Of a stretch of 64,000 nt of DNA, positions 47,730 to 60,162 are shown piece after piece. Where the stretch lies: assembly GCA_029959085.1 (NCBI GenBank), contig JARWIR010000031.1:4340001-4404000 (forward strand), written 5' to 3'. Source of the DNA: Nemophila menziesii. Its lineage: Eukaryota; Streptophyta; Magnoliopsida; Boraginales; Hydrophyllaceae. The notes under the pieces were generated by a model, which saw only the letters and a program-made list of their open reading frames with translations, ran no database searches and had not been told where the DNA came from. Both the position numbers and the translations under genes were made by a program. How positions within the stretch are numbered: position 1 is the stretch's first letter; each line of letters begins with the position of its first letter.

Positions 47730-47743
47730 GTGCCCTCGGGCAC
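47730..47743 (+). terminator. Helitron 3' hairpin
   Basis: GTGCCCTCGGGCAC is a perfect 14-nt inverted repeat 9 bases before CTAG. This is the position and composition of the Helitron transposition terminator. Confidence 0.75.
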
Positions 47744-47756
47744 GGGCTATCCCTAG

Positions 47757-48890
47757 TAGTTTCATATACGATAAATAACTCTATATGAACTAAACACATA
47801 ATCTTAAAAAATAAATAAATAAAAAGTTTACAAATATAACATGACTTTTTAGTTTCTAAATAGACACCAATCTAGATAAAATAAAGACAAACGACAAATA
47901 TGAAGAAATTAAAGATGTAGTTTAGACTATGTTTTTTATACTATTTTTTCTAAAAACTTCCTAGACATAACCTTTAAGGTCTTTAAACCTCCTAATTGTA
48001 TCACATACTATTCCTCTCCTACCAAATAAACACGAAAGGTAAGTTTCACAACCAAAGTTTTGATAGACTTTGATTTAGGGTTCAAATCTATACCTCGGAT
48101 ATTTGGCCTTAAACTAGAGTAGTTAAGTAGTAATAATGACAACTATACTTAGGGCCGCAAAAAATTAATAATTAAATTTTTAGAATACAAGTTCATTAAT
48201 TAATAAATATTTCAAAAATTCAAGTTTATGCTCTAATTTTTTTTAAATACAACCAATTTCAAACAAGGGTCAAAATATAAATTTATTTCATAAATATTCA
48301 CTTCTCATAGTGGAGAATGATACCTTGTGACAATGCTTGAGCATGACGAATCAATGATAGAAAATGAAGCCAGATTTGAAATAGACGTGAATTAGGAGAC
48401 AACATCCTATTTTTATCCACAAAGAATGATATGAAAAAGTTTATATAAAGAATAGTATTAAGATATTAAAAATTATAATTTTATTTTTAGTATTCTATAT
48501 AATTTATTTTTTAATTTAAAATAAATAAATAATATTTATTAATCATAAGTTACATTAATATAGTATTATGAACGAAATAGATTATAAAAGTTTCAAAGAA
48601 AAAAAAACATAATACAAAATTAAATTAAATAATTATAAAAAACAAAAACTTTTTTAGTTAAATTATTTTAAGTCTACCATCAACATGGTTGTATCCGTCA
48701 CTCTCGGAATTTCTTGGAGTGCAACCTCTAGTAATATTAAGCAACATATGGTAAAAAAACAACGAAATTTTTTCATAACACCACAAAGACACTATACAAA
48801 TAACAAAAATCAACATGATAAATTTTCGTGCTATAAATTTTAATATTGCAAAATATACAATTTCCACTTCACAACCCATTCATACATTAC
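47757..48890. repeat. Segment D, copy 3 (D3)
   Basis: It matches the left part of D1 and D2 (TAAAGATGTAGTTTAGAC, GACTTTGATTTAGGGTTCAAATC, CAAGTTCATTAATTAATAAA). It directly follows the Helitron. After 48890 the similarity is lost. Confidence 0.55.
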
Positions 48891-50486
48891 TACAAAACAA
48901 TCTAACTATACATGACCGTGTAATAACCCGTTCATACATGTAAGCACATGTAAGCACATGTAAGCGTATTTTAAATTGATATTTGATTTTGTGAATTGCT
49001 AATTTTTCTAGTTTTTTTCTATATAGTCAATGCATACGTATAGAACATAACCTCACTCTTGCGGTAACATTACCTATGTCGTTCAATATCTTTCCAAGAT
49101 AATTTTATTCATTAATTATCGAGTGTTGAAAAATTTAAAAAACTTTCCTCCACAATATTACAACAACATTAAACTCTAAAATCAATAGGTTAGTGTTTTT
49201 GTCTAATGCTTAAAAAATGATGGTTTTTTCCATGATTCTAGTTTTGTAGAGAGTAACAAACTATTTATACGTATCGAGTGTTCTTGTCCATTTCAAATAG
49301 ATAAAATGGTTAGTGTTTTTGGAGAAAGACGTGTGTATCTAAATCCTTTTGTCCAATCACTATTTTTGTAGACGCATGACGAATTCGTGAACAAGCGTGT
49401 GGCCAATGAGGGATACATATTTCTTTTCCCAATATCATAACATGTACATGTTCTTTTCGATCTCGAATCTACCCACCACATACTTTAAGTGTTGCTCTCC
49501 ATGAGAAGGGGATTCAATTTTTCCTTACAAGAGCAACTTGATATATAATTATTTAATTATAAGTGAGTAATGATTAAGAAAAGAATATTTTCATTTGTTA
49601 TTTATTATTTGGGAAAATCCTTTAAACTGTCTTGATTTATACCTTTTTATCAACTTGGTTCTCAAATTTCAAAAGTAATGTGAATAGTTCTGACTTTTGT
49701 TTTTTCCCACCATTAATAGTCTTGTGCAAGTATATCTATATTTCATTACTAAATTTCATTCGAACTATTTTTAGGGTTTTTTTGATATTTTATTAAATAT
49801 GTAATTAATATTTAACTTCTATATTTTTTTAATACCCCTAACATAATTTCACTTCGTCTTTTCCAGAATACCCCTCTAACAAAATTTAATTTATCTTTCT
49901 GGTAGCCTTGACCCTTACCACACCATCACCTCGTTTTTCATAGCCAAACCACACAAGCAATATGCATTCATCTCTATTTCGCACGACCACAAAACCACTA
50001 GCAAACAATATATTCTATTCCAATGATTAATATTGTCATCGACGTCTTTATCGAAGAACGAATTTAATTCAAATAATTGTTTGAAAAAATTTCAATTCGG
50101 AGATTTTCAAATTTAGATATTAAATGTATTTAAGTGGTTAAATTTTTTTTATGGTGGGGAAGATGATATTCATGAGGATGTTGTTTGGTATTGGACACGT
50201 ATGACGTTTGATCATGAATAAATGGAGATGTTGGTGATATATGTTGGTGGAAAAATTATGGTGTCGAGGATGGAGTAATGTCGATGAAGGTGTAAAGATA
50301 TAGGACGGTAGTGATGATGGTTTTTAGGTTATAGTGTGATTTTTTGGTGATGAAAGCATAATGAGAAACATTGATGCCCATGGACGTAGGTGTAGAAGTG
50401 GATGCTATGACGGGTGTTGAAATTGTTTATGGTATTGTATTGGTGTTAGTGAGATGAAGTGTGGTAGGTTTTCAGAGGCATGGTGA
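48891..50486. other. Unassigned DNA, no convincing gene
   Basis: It contains a short tandem ACATGTAAGC x3 at 48938-48965. The strand composition switches: 49880-50000 is C/A-rich and 50150-50480 is G/T-rich with repeated GATG(A/G)TGG-like phrases. Open frames are under 65 codons. Confidence 0.35.
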
Positions 50487-50690
50487 ATGAAATGATGAAT
50501 GATAAAAGGGGTGATCAATAATATTTAGAGATAATTATCCAAAGGGTCTTGAAGACAACTCGTATAGAGTCATGTACTCCCATTTAACCCACTCTTCTTA
50601 CTAAAGGCTACTAAAAATATTTTACACAATAACCTATTTTTTCCACTAACTATTATACAATTAAAAGTATTTTTAGAAACTATATATATA
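50487..50690. repeat. Repeat R, copy 2
   Basis: It matches 9590-9780 (AAAGGGTCTTGAAGACAACTC, CTTCTTACTAAAGGCTACTAA, TATACAATTAAAAGTATT) and also leads into a TA-rich tract. Confidence 0.6.
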
Positions 50691-51045
50691 TAATATGAGA
50701 GAAAGACCAACGAACCAAAATATCTCCTAAATCTCTCCATATTTAATAGCCTTTAGATTATTTTTATATAATTTTTAGTCTTTAGATCGATTTTAATTAA
50801 TGGTTCAGATAGTTTGAATTAGATCAACAATCTGAAATAGCTTGATATATGTGGGACATTTTATTATAATTTATTTATTTTAATAGGATATCTCAGTATA
50901 ACCAAATTCCACAATCATCTTATATATGGTCAAATTTTTTATTTTGTTATCCTATATCCCACCAAGTAGTATATCCGCTTTTACTTTTACCAAAACTCTC
51001 TATCTTCACACTAGCATTGGAAAAAAAAAATCTCTTCATGGGTCT

Positions 51046-51190
51046 CACCAAGCCGCTCCTGCACAGAAAACATCTGCCACTATAGGAACAATTTCCGCCA
51101 CCATCATCAACAGGATCTTCCCACCAAGTTGCTCTCCTGCACAAAAAAACCCCTCAACACCGGGACCAATTTTACCACCATCTCAACCAG
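51046..51190 (+). repeat. Imperfect tandem repeat, about 74-bp unit x2, in a Pro/Ser-rich open frame
   Basis: CACCAAGCCGCTCCTGCACA (51047) and CACCAAGTTGCTCTCCTGCAC (51122) begin two units that run on with CCACCATCATCAACAG and CCACCATCTCAACCAG. Both lie inside a 104-codon frame (50926-51240) with HQAAPAQKTSATIGTI and SCSPAQKNPSTPGPIL. C-rich composition is unusual here. It may be a remnant of a gene's low-complexity exon. No family was recognised. Confidence 0.4.
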
Positions 51191-51240
51191 TTTGGCGAAG
51201 AACCCAAATTAAGGTCAAAAAATTTAACTTTTACCATTGA

Positions 51241-53376
51241 CACTCTAAAAAAATTGAATTATATTTAAAATTATCTGTTTTAATTTTAATTTATTATATT
51301 TTTATACAAATCCTATGGCCATATTATGACAGTTGTAAGCCTTTTGAAGTAATGGCTGAAAATAGTGTATATGGGAGGGGATGAGGTGTGAGTATTGTGA
51401 GTTCCATAATTTTCTTAGAGTGAGCAAACTGGTCTTATACTGTAGTTTTTGAATATTTTGCAGTAAATATCCATTTGGCGCCAACTACTAGAGATGGTCT
51501 AACAATATCCAAAAAAAGGTCACGAAATTCCAAAATAAAGTTTGTTAACCAATAGAATTTTGTTAAAACTTTTAATTACATATAGTATTCTTTCATAACC
51601 CAATACTCATGATGTTCTTTGAAAAATAAATATGTTACATTTTTATTTTGACGGAAAACAATGGGTTTTAAAATATTTATAAAGCAATTTTTATGTTTAT
51701 ATGAACATGTTATTTCAAAAAATGTGATGTAGCTTCGGGACTAAGAGCTTACTCGGTCTAAAATCACAAAGGCAGGGACACTAAACCCAATTTTCTTTTA
51801 TATTGAAGGGTTACCCGCTTCAACTCTTGGACTAGCTACAAAAATAGTAGTTTTTGTACTCTCTATTTACTTTTTTGACTAATAATATTGTTTACATAAT
51901 GTAATTTCTAACAAGGGGCATAGAGATGTTACACATGAAAATGGACCATGAATAATTACATTGGATGAGCTAGCCATTCAGCTGCAATGATGCATGCTAA
52001 AAACCGAATATTGCGTGAGAAAGTGTATAGTGCTTATGCTTATTTGACACGTGCCTCTAAGGTACAAATAGTGTAAATTCATTAATTATTCATATCGGTT
52101 GGTGAGTATATGGGTGTGAGTTTTGTTGGGCCCAATGGTTTTTTTAATTTGTTTTGCAGTAAATATCTATTTGGTGCAAGCTTTGCTCTTTGATGTCGAG
52201 AATTTGAGGTTAGTGGAATCCACATCCAACAATTTTTCTATCCCATCAACAACGATAAGACATGCACCGAAAAAAGTAATTTTTTTATCCTTTTTGTGCT
52301 TCAGTTTTCATGTTTGAGTAAAAGAATTCGCAGAGTACAATAGCTAATGTTTAGATGAATCCTATACATGACACTATGAATCTCTAATTGATTTCAACGA
52401 AATTCTTCGGGCTAAGGTATGTTTTCAAACAATATAAATGTATTTCCAACCAAAAAATAATTACCATGAACTCTAAAAAATTAAATTATTTTTAACCTAA
52501 TCTCATTACTTATATATTTTTTTAAAATTATCTGATTTGAGTATAATTATATTCGCGTTTTTTATTATATATTTAAACGAATCCTACAATTTCCATTTTA
52601 TGACGTTGGAAGCCTTACAAATTTGCAGGGTACTTGGCTTTCTAAGGTTTACTTGATGCTTACCATTTTTGCCCTATAGGTTCATGTATTATGCACTATA
52701 GGTCAATGTATTATGCAAAATTTGCATTACAGGTTCCTAACTTTCGGTATTTAATATTTTTGTATTAATTTCATTATTTCTCCCTATATTTGTAGACAGA
52801 AGCTCATAGATAGCATCAGATTTTTTGGCCACGTTTTGAACTAAACAATTTTTTTTATTACGAAGAGAAAACTGAATTTATTTCTTTCTATATTTTATTC
52901 TTAAAATTTTCCTCTATATTCGTATTCTTAATATGTCTCCATATATATACAGGCACATGCTCATATATACAAGAACAAGTGTCTGACACAAGAACAGGTG
53001 TTTGACACAAGAACAAAGTCCTATCGATAAATAAGTTACTGTTGCATCATCTATATTTTTACTATTACAGTTAAATGCATTGCACTAAATCATTTTTTTG
53101 TTATGCAGAGAAGTAAATGTACCACAATTGTGTTGGACAGGAGAATGAATACTAAGCTTGAATTGTATTATGTATAGTGAATTTTAAGCTTGAATGTGCA
53201 TGATTTGCACATTCAAAGGTAGTCTACTTCTATCTTTTTAAAGACATAGAAGGAGGAGAACAAAATGTAGTAGAAGGGATTGTAATTGAAATAATTGACA
53301 CTTACATTATTTGAGGGTTTGTAATTGGAAGAATTATTCATGGCATCTCAATTATTTGAGGTTTATTTTTATTATA
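51241..53376. other. Unassigned AT-rich DNA, no gene seen
   Basis: A phrase TTTTGCAGTAAATATC(C/T)ATTTGG occurs at 51455-51478 and again at 52152-52175. Short repeats GACACAAGAACA(A/G)G(T/G) occur near 52983-53016, and CTATAGGT(T/C)(C/A)ATGTATTATGC twice near 52673-52720. No open frame exceeds about 76 codons. Confidence 0.35.
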
Positions 53377-53379
53377 TAA

Positions 53380-53708
53380 CACTACAAGAAATAGTATCTT
53401 TAGCGGCAAAAAATTTAACACTAAAAATCTTAATTTTGCCGCTAATAGTCGTTATTTTTCGCCTCTATAAGTTTCTCGCTAAAGATACCTTTATTAGCAA
53501 ATTATTTGTTTTTGTCTCTATTAACTTTATCTTTAGCGGCAAATATTGCCGCTAAAAATATAATTAGAGGCCATTTTGGTTTTTAAATTTTTTATTAGAG
53601 GCCATTTTAATTGTTGCCGCAATAGCTTCCCCGCTAATGCTATCATTAGAGGCCATTTTAATTGTTGCCGCAATAGCTTCCCCGCTAATGCTACTATTTC
53701 TTGTAGTG
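53380..53708. mobile_element. CACTA-type MITE with 3-bp target duplication
   Basis: It starts CACTACAAGAAATAGTATC and ends GCTACTATTTCTTGTAGTG, an inverted repeat of about 18 bp. It is flanked by TAA on both sides (53377-53379 and 53709-53711), the 3-bp duplication of CACTA elements. Subterminal TTTAGCGGCAA/TTGCCGCTAA motifs alternate in both orientations. It is non-coding, 329 bp. It also contains a 51-bp internal duplication. Confidence 0.85.
53594..53694. repeat. 51-bp tandem duplication inside the CACTA MITE
   Basis: ATTAGAGGCCATTTTAATTG through CCCCGCTAATGCTA occurs at 53594 and again at 53645, nearly perfectly; a partial third copy starts at 53563. Confidence 0.85.
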
Positions 53709-53914
53709 TAAGAGTATAATTTGGTTTATTGATTTATAGTTTATGTAGTTGTTTGTGCAATATGCATTATATCCTATTTTTTGTGCTTAGTTAAATATTT
53801 TTTAGTTTTTTTTATTTCAAGAATTGGTTGTTTATCTTGTGTTATGTTTATTTTTCTAAATTAATATTGCTAGACTTCCTTGAGCCACAAGTTCATACCT
53901 AGTGTGTATATATA

Positions 53915-56900
53915 CTAGGGATAGCCCGTGCCCGAGGGCACTAATTTTTTTTAACAAAATAAAATATAATGGAATAAATAATTAAAGGTAATATATTCGT
54001 CTAAATAAATTACATATTATTTGAATTTTGTTATTCACGATTATCTTTTAAATAGTGTTGAATCTATAAAATAGCTTTAGGTGGGTCATTTCAAAAGCAT
54101 AAAGTTGATAAGTAGTAAAAAATCACCTATTTGCGTCATTGATTCAAATTAAAGTTTCCAAGGAACGACACTATATATTAGAGGTACTACCGAGAACAAT
54201 TGACGATAGAAAAGTTTGAGAATTTCAAAGCAGTTTAAAAAAATTTATGTAATATATATGAAGATATTTGGGTCGTGTATTACTAATAATATCTCTAATC
54301 TTATTTATTTTATTCTAGGAATCATAGAAAACTATAACACAATTCGAAACACATGAACCCCTAGATATTGCTCGTGTCTGAGGGGCACTATACAAAAATC
54401 GGTCGATTATTTAACTAACAAAGAAACATATCTTGGAAATTTTCAAATAAAGACAATTTATTTTATTAATTCTTTCATACTTTTTAAAGAAGTGGAAAAT
54501 ACTATTTGTGTAGAATATTCCCACTTTATAATTTGGGAAAAGAACTGTTGGAATTATTTAATATAAACGGGTTTTCTTTAAGTGATGGAATTTTAATGGC
54601 TTTTTATTACATATTGATGGCTTTTTAATTCTGTTGTTATGAAAGTTACTATTTCTTGGTCAAGAAAACGTATGCCTTTAATGATCATTAAAGAGTCTTT
54701 ACCACCAACCATTGAAGAGCATTCGAGTGACGGTTTTTTGTCTTACCATTTCTTCTTTAAATAGTGACTTTTCACTTTCTTTTCTAGAGAAGAAAAACGA
54801 AACTATTCTTGAGAGAATAGCAAAAATATTCTAGACAGAATAGGAGAAAAAAACATTTCTAGAGAGAATAAAAAAACTATTCTAGAGGGAATATAGAAGA
54901 AACTTAATTCTGAAATAGCTACTTTCTACTTTCTACTCTTTTCTTTTTTCATGTTCTAATAATTTATAGATTAGAGTAGAATTATTGTTAGAGATACCGG
55001 TACGACCGGAATATATTTTTAACGCAATTTTGTATAGTATGTATTAGTTCTTTTCTTGAATTTTCGTGTAAGTTTCGTTATTTTCAATTCATTGTAATAG
55101 AATAGTATTTCTTTTAATTGAGAATTATTTCGTTTACTATATTTTGGAATTCCACTTCTCTACTTTTAAAACCAGTGAAATTTTTATTTTTCCAACAACA
55201 TCATATGAGTGTTTTTGTAAACTTACATTCTTATGATTTAGTAAAATGACATGCAATAGAAGTTGATATTAAAAAATCACACTATCAACTGTGATTTAGT
55301 ACTTATAATAAAGTCCAATAATCTAAATTATCTCTCTATAATAAACCAAAAAATATTAATAACCAAAGGAAACATCCATCATAATAAAAAACATAATCTA
55401 TCAAAATATCCACCATAAAGATAAACAAATACAATTTAAGGAAAACTACATAATAAACATAATAGAAAAACATAATCTGAGAAAGTCTCCACAATAACAG
55501 ATACCCAAGGGCACTAACTTCAAAAATTATAAATTTGCATCAAAATCATATATGGAATATTTGTATTCAAGGAAACTACACAACTTGAAAAAAATTACAC
55601 AATGTACAAAAAGTAGTATTGATAGAAAAACTCACTAAAAAATTATTTACGTTCTCGGATACAAATTTTAATTTTTTTAACCATGGACACACGAAGTTCA
55701 ATCATAAAAAATTAAAACAAACATCGATTAAAAATTAAAATAAAGGTAAAATTTCGTAATGAAAAACAAACGTGACACTTTTATGAGTTACCATAAGAAG
55801 ATGTAATTTTTCGGTGAATTTTTTTAATATATTCTGAGGATTAAGGACTCATATCCTTCGTGCCCTTTAAACTTTATTCACAATTCATATCATAATTGTC
55901 CTGCAAATGTAATTAATATAAGGAACACCTTTTTGTATTAAGTTTACCGAATTAATGGATCTATAATTTTAATAAAATTAATATTTATACCTTAAACAGA
56001 AATAAAATAAATTCTTAATCTTTTGCATATTTAAGTGTACTGCAAACAAATGAAAAGTATTATCTTGCGAAAATGAAAGGAAAAAAAGTGAAATTAATCC
56101 TATCTATTTTTTTTGTTCAAATTACACAGAACTCAATTCATATAAATAATAACATTTTATTATGATTAGACTTTTTAACTCACATATCATTTACTATAAA
56201 GATACTGTAAGATATTATTCTCTTCTAATTTTATTAATATAAATCTTAAAATAGGATTGAAACCACATAAAACAATAACTCAAAAAAAATACATATAAAA
56301 TAATTATTCAAAAATTAATCATTAACTAAAAAGAATTTTTCTAAAAAAAATTAGGTTGCCCATAAAATCTTGTAAGGACCAACACTAAAAAGAAATAAAA
56401 TAAATTCTTAATCTTTTGCATATTTAAGTGTACTGCAAACAAATGTAAAGTATTATCTTGCGAAAATGAAAGGAAAAAAAAGTGAAATTAAGCCTATCTA
56501 TTTTTTTGTTCAAATTACACAGAACTCAATTCATATAAATAATAACATGTTATTATGATTAGACTTTTTAACTCATATATCATTTACTATAAAGATACTG
56601 AAAGATATTATTCTCTTTTAATTTTGGTAATATAAATCTTAAAATCGGATTGAAATCACATAAAACAATAACTCAAAAAAATATATATAAAATAATTATT
56701 CAAAAATTAATCATTAACTTAAAAGAATATTTCTAAAAAAATTAGGTTGCCCATAAAATCATGTAAGGAAGACCAACACTAAAAAGAAATAAAATAAATT
56801 CTTAATCTTTTGCATATTTAAGTGTAGTGCAAACAAATGAAAAGTATTATCTTGCGAAAATGAAAGGAAAAAAAGTGAAATTAAGCCTATCTATTTTTTG

Positions 56901-58755
56901 TTCAAATTACACATAACTCAATTCATATAAATAATAACATGTTATTATGATTAGACTTTTTAACTCACATATCATTTTCTATAAAGATACTGTAAGATAT
57001 TATTCTCTTCTAATTTTGTTAATATAAATCTTAAAATCGGATTGAAACCACATAAAACAATAACTCAAAAAAAATACATATAAAATAATTATTCAAAAAT
57101 TAATCATTAACTAAAAAGAATATTTCTAAAACAAATTGGGTTGCCCATAAAATCTTGTAAGGAAGACCAACACTAAAAAGATAAGATATTGTTCACTGAG
57201 TTTCCAATTCTATCATATCAATCCATTCATCATGTGTGTTGTTGTGCCTAGATTTTACGTTTTTTTAGTATATAAACGTCTATAGCATATGCAAGATAGT
57301 TGTTCTTCTTAACGTGAAGGCCAAAAGACATTAGAAGTGTTTATTTGTTGCCATAACTTACGACCCTAATACTCTAATATGGATGGAAATAAACATGGAA
57401 ACAATACAAACCTTCCCATGATGTGATATTGTATCGAAGTAATAGAAGAAGAAATATATGAAATAAGTAAGTTCCATAGTGATATTGTAACGAAGTAGTA
57501 GAGAAGAGTTATTTTAAATAATAAATATACAGGGTCTCTGCATTTAAAAAGTAATTTTTTCTGTTATTGTTTATCCAGGAGATTATGTAAAATATTCAAA
57601 TAACATTGCATATTATTCAGACTTACAATCATTATATATGAAATAATACCAATGAGATGGTTGTGCAAGAGATCAAGAATCATCATCTAGTGATATGGAT
57701 AGTTTTGAAAGTATACATTACTTGAAATTCAGATAAAACACAATCATAATAGTGAATTGAATATAACTGAATATTATAATCTGAAAATAAAATTAGGTGA
57801 TTCATGATGATTATCCAAGGCCTCGATGGTGCTAATGATACGGGAGTTCTAAACATATTAAATCCAAAAATTAATTATTTTAAAAACACTAAATATTTTT
57901 GGAAACAAAATTATAAAGAAATGATAGAATCTAATAAATCAATAGCTTAATATTGGTTATCAACTAAACAAATTTATCCTCTGTCTAATGAAACAAACAT
58001 AGGTAAAAAACCTTAGTAATATAGATCATCAACTAAAAATATTTAACCATATAACCATTTCCAAATAAATTATAAAGAAACTTATAGAACCTAATAAATC
58101 GAGAATTACTTGCGTGAATATTCATGCTGAACTGTACCAATTAAAATACATATGAACATGTATAATCATTGATAGTAATGACCTTTAAATATCACATGTG
58201 AAATTTTGAGAATTCTAAACATATTAAATCAAAAAATTCACTATTTTAAAGCACTAAATAGTTGTGAAAACAAAATTATAAAAATCATAGCACTACAGCC
58301 ATTCCCAAAAAAAATTATAAGGAGTATTCTTGCAGAATTCTACCAAAACAACAAAATAATTGAGTAACTTCTATAAAACATTTCAAGTAAAATATGAAAT
58401 TTCATGTAAGAGAAGAAGAAGAAATGCAAGTGAAGACTCTCTAATTTTTAAAAAGAAATCAAAAAAGTAACCCTCATTGTTATGGTTAATAAAGGTATTG
58501 AGGAGTTGATATTTTGTAGAAGTGGAAGTTGGAAGTTAAAAAAATGATGTTGAGGAAATGAATTAAAAAACAGGTGGATAGATCTTGACAATTTAGGGTG
58601 TCACATATTTTTGGTCTAGTGAAATCCGTCCTTTGACTTTCGACTTGTGGCATATAATATAGATAAAAACAGGTGGATAGATCTTGACCATTTAGGGTGT
58701 CACATATTTTTGGTCTAGTGAAATCTGGACCGTCCTTTGACTTTCGACTTGTGGC

Positions 58756-58765
<10 letters not shown>
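53915..58765 (-). mobile_element. Helitron H3, inverted near-identical copy of H2
   Basis: It reads as the reverse complement of 42899-47756. Its 3' end (CTAGGGATAGCCCGTGCCCG on the plus strand) is at 53915, flanked by A as the A|T rule requires. The internal decayed 3' end, the three 394-bp units (about 56050-57190) and the doubled 5' end (58560-58765) are all shared with H2. Its 5' terminal TC is lost in an adjacent (AT)n tract. Confidence 0.8.

Positions 58766-58801
<36 letters not shown>
58757..58801. repeat. (AT)n microsatellite
   Basis: About 21 AT units replace the last bases of Helitron H3's 5' end and lead to TTAAATAGT before the TIR element. Confidence 0.9.
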
Positions 58802-58804
<3 letters not shown>

Positions 58805-58808
58805 TAGT

Positions 58809-60160
58809 GGGGGTGTATTTATTTGGGAGTTTGTTTGATTTTTTTGGATTTTAAAAATCCAGCTGTCTTCAATTAAGATTTTAAAAAGTCTATTAAAATC
58901 CGGGTGTATTCAATTGAGATTTTAAAAACTCTTTTAAAATCTAAGTGTATTCAAAAGTTATTGAATTTTACAAATCATTAGATTTTGTAGGAGTTTAAGC
59001 TTTAAATATGAATAAACTAGACTTTTACAAATCCATTGTTAGAAAAGAAGATTTTATAAATCTCTAAACAAAAATAACGACTGAGATGAAAAAAATTTAA
59101 TAAAATTTTATGTAAATATTTTAATATTTTATTCGTTCATATGGCCGTTCATGGTCATGGCAGTCCTTCATACAATATTTTTATTAGTTCATATGTCCGA
59201 CCTTCATATGGTCGTTCATGGCCATTCATCAAGATATTGGATGTTTGTATCTGTGGCAGTTATTCTATTCTAATGAAGAGATTAGGATTAAAAGCAAAAA
59301 TGTTATCATTGCTTTTGATTTGATAAATTTTTTTTGTCCAAAACAAAAAGTCTTAATTATTATAAAATTAATTTTTTTGGTTTATGTTTTTTTGGTTTAT
59401 GTTATTATTTACTTCGGCTGCATAGTCAAATAATTGCGATTACTACTTTTTGTATAACACACAAGGATAATTTGTCTTAAGATGATAATTTGGTCCATCT
59501 GTATTATAACAAATAGATATAGATGCTTTTGTTTTGGTCTTAAACACATTGCCTAGTGATTCTAATATCATTCAATTCAATTATTCTAGATGAATTGTTA
59601 TCATTATTATCTTCTTTTTCTATAGCTGAATGTTTAAATTTCTTCAAGATTAAAAGTGGCTTCTTTAGAGTTGTTCACATCAATTCATGATTCCTACTGT
59701 ATCAATTCATGATTCCCACGGGTAATGTATAATTTTCTTGAAATTATCTACTTTAAAATACAAAAAATTTGAAAAAAAGAAATGCGTAAAAATTTTAAAT
59801 TATTTTCACCATAAAAAAAAGAAAATTTTTCTTATTACTAAATACTATATTTACATAGCAAAAGAAAATAGTAAAATTACTCAATCAATTTATTGTTAAA
59901 ATAATTTTTCATGACCTACTCAACAAATTTTTACGTTGGATTTGTTAATAGATTTGTGATGAATTTGTACTTTTTATAAGAAGATCGAAATTTATTAAAG
60001 TCTATTAAAATCCTAACATAAAAATCCGTCAAACTCTATATAGACTTAAAAAGAATCTTATAAACTCTAGATAGAATTACAACAATCCATGGTTTTTGCA
60101 AAGTTTATGGATTTTAAAAATCCAAAAAAATCTTACAAACTCCCAATTGAATACACCCCC
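58809..60160. mobile_element. Complete TIR DNA transposon, non-autonomous, 1.35 kb
   Basis: The left 52 bp (58809-58860, GGGGGTGTATT... to ...GGATTTTAAAAATCC) and the right 52 bp (60109-60160) are inverted repeats with few mismatches. Subterminal copies of GTGTATTCAATTGAGATTTT recur at about 58903 and 58944. No transposase frame was found; two short open frames (59141-59433) look like chance. The target duplication is unclear (TAAAT or TAA are candidates), so the superfamily stays open; PIF/Harbinger-like or hAT-like are possible. Confidence 0.7.
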
Positions 60161-60162
60161 CC

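Larger units (their letters stand above)
42899..47756 (+). mobile_element. Complete non-autonomous Helitron H2
   Basis: It starts TCTATATTATATGCC directly after an A and ends CCCTAG directly before a T, the A|T insertion rule of Helitrons. A 14-nt perfect hairpin (47730-47743) ends 9 bases before CTAG. Joining the flanks (GACCACCAA + TAGTTTCATA) gives a continuous A-to-D junction comparable to the empty site in unit 2 near 18745. Length is 4858 bp. No Rep/helicase or RPA-like frame was found, so it is non-autonomous. Its interior holds a 394-bp tandem repeat and doubled ends. Confidence 0.8.

Noticed and set aside
48938..48965. Telomere-like or regulatory array (ACATGTAAGC x3)
   Set aside because: Three short units with no resemblance to the plant telomere repeat and no gene next to it.
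59141..59433. Two overlapping frames in the TIR element
   Set aside because: Too short for a transposase, no motif, and largely outside the part retained in the other copy.
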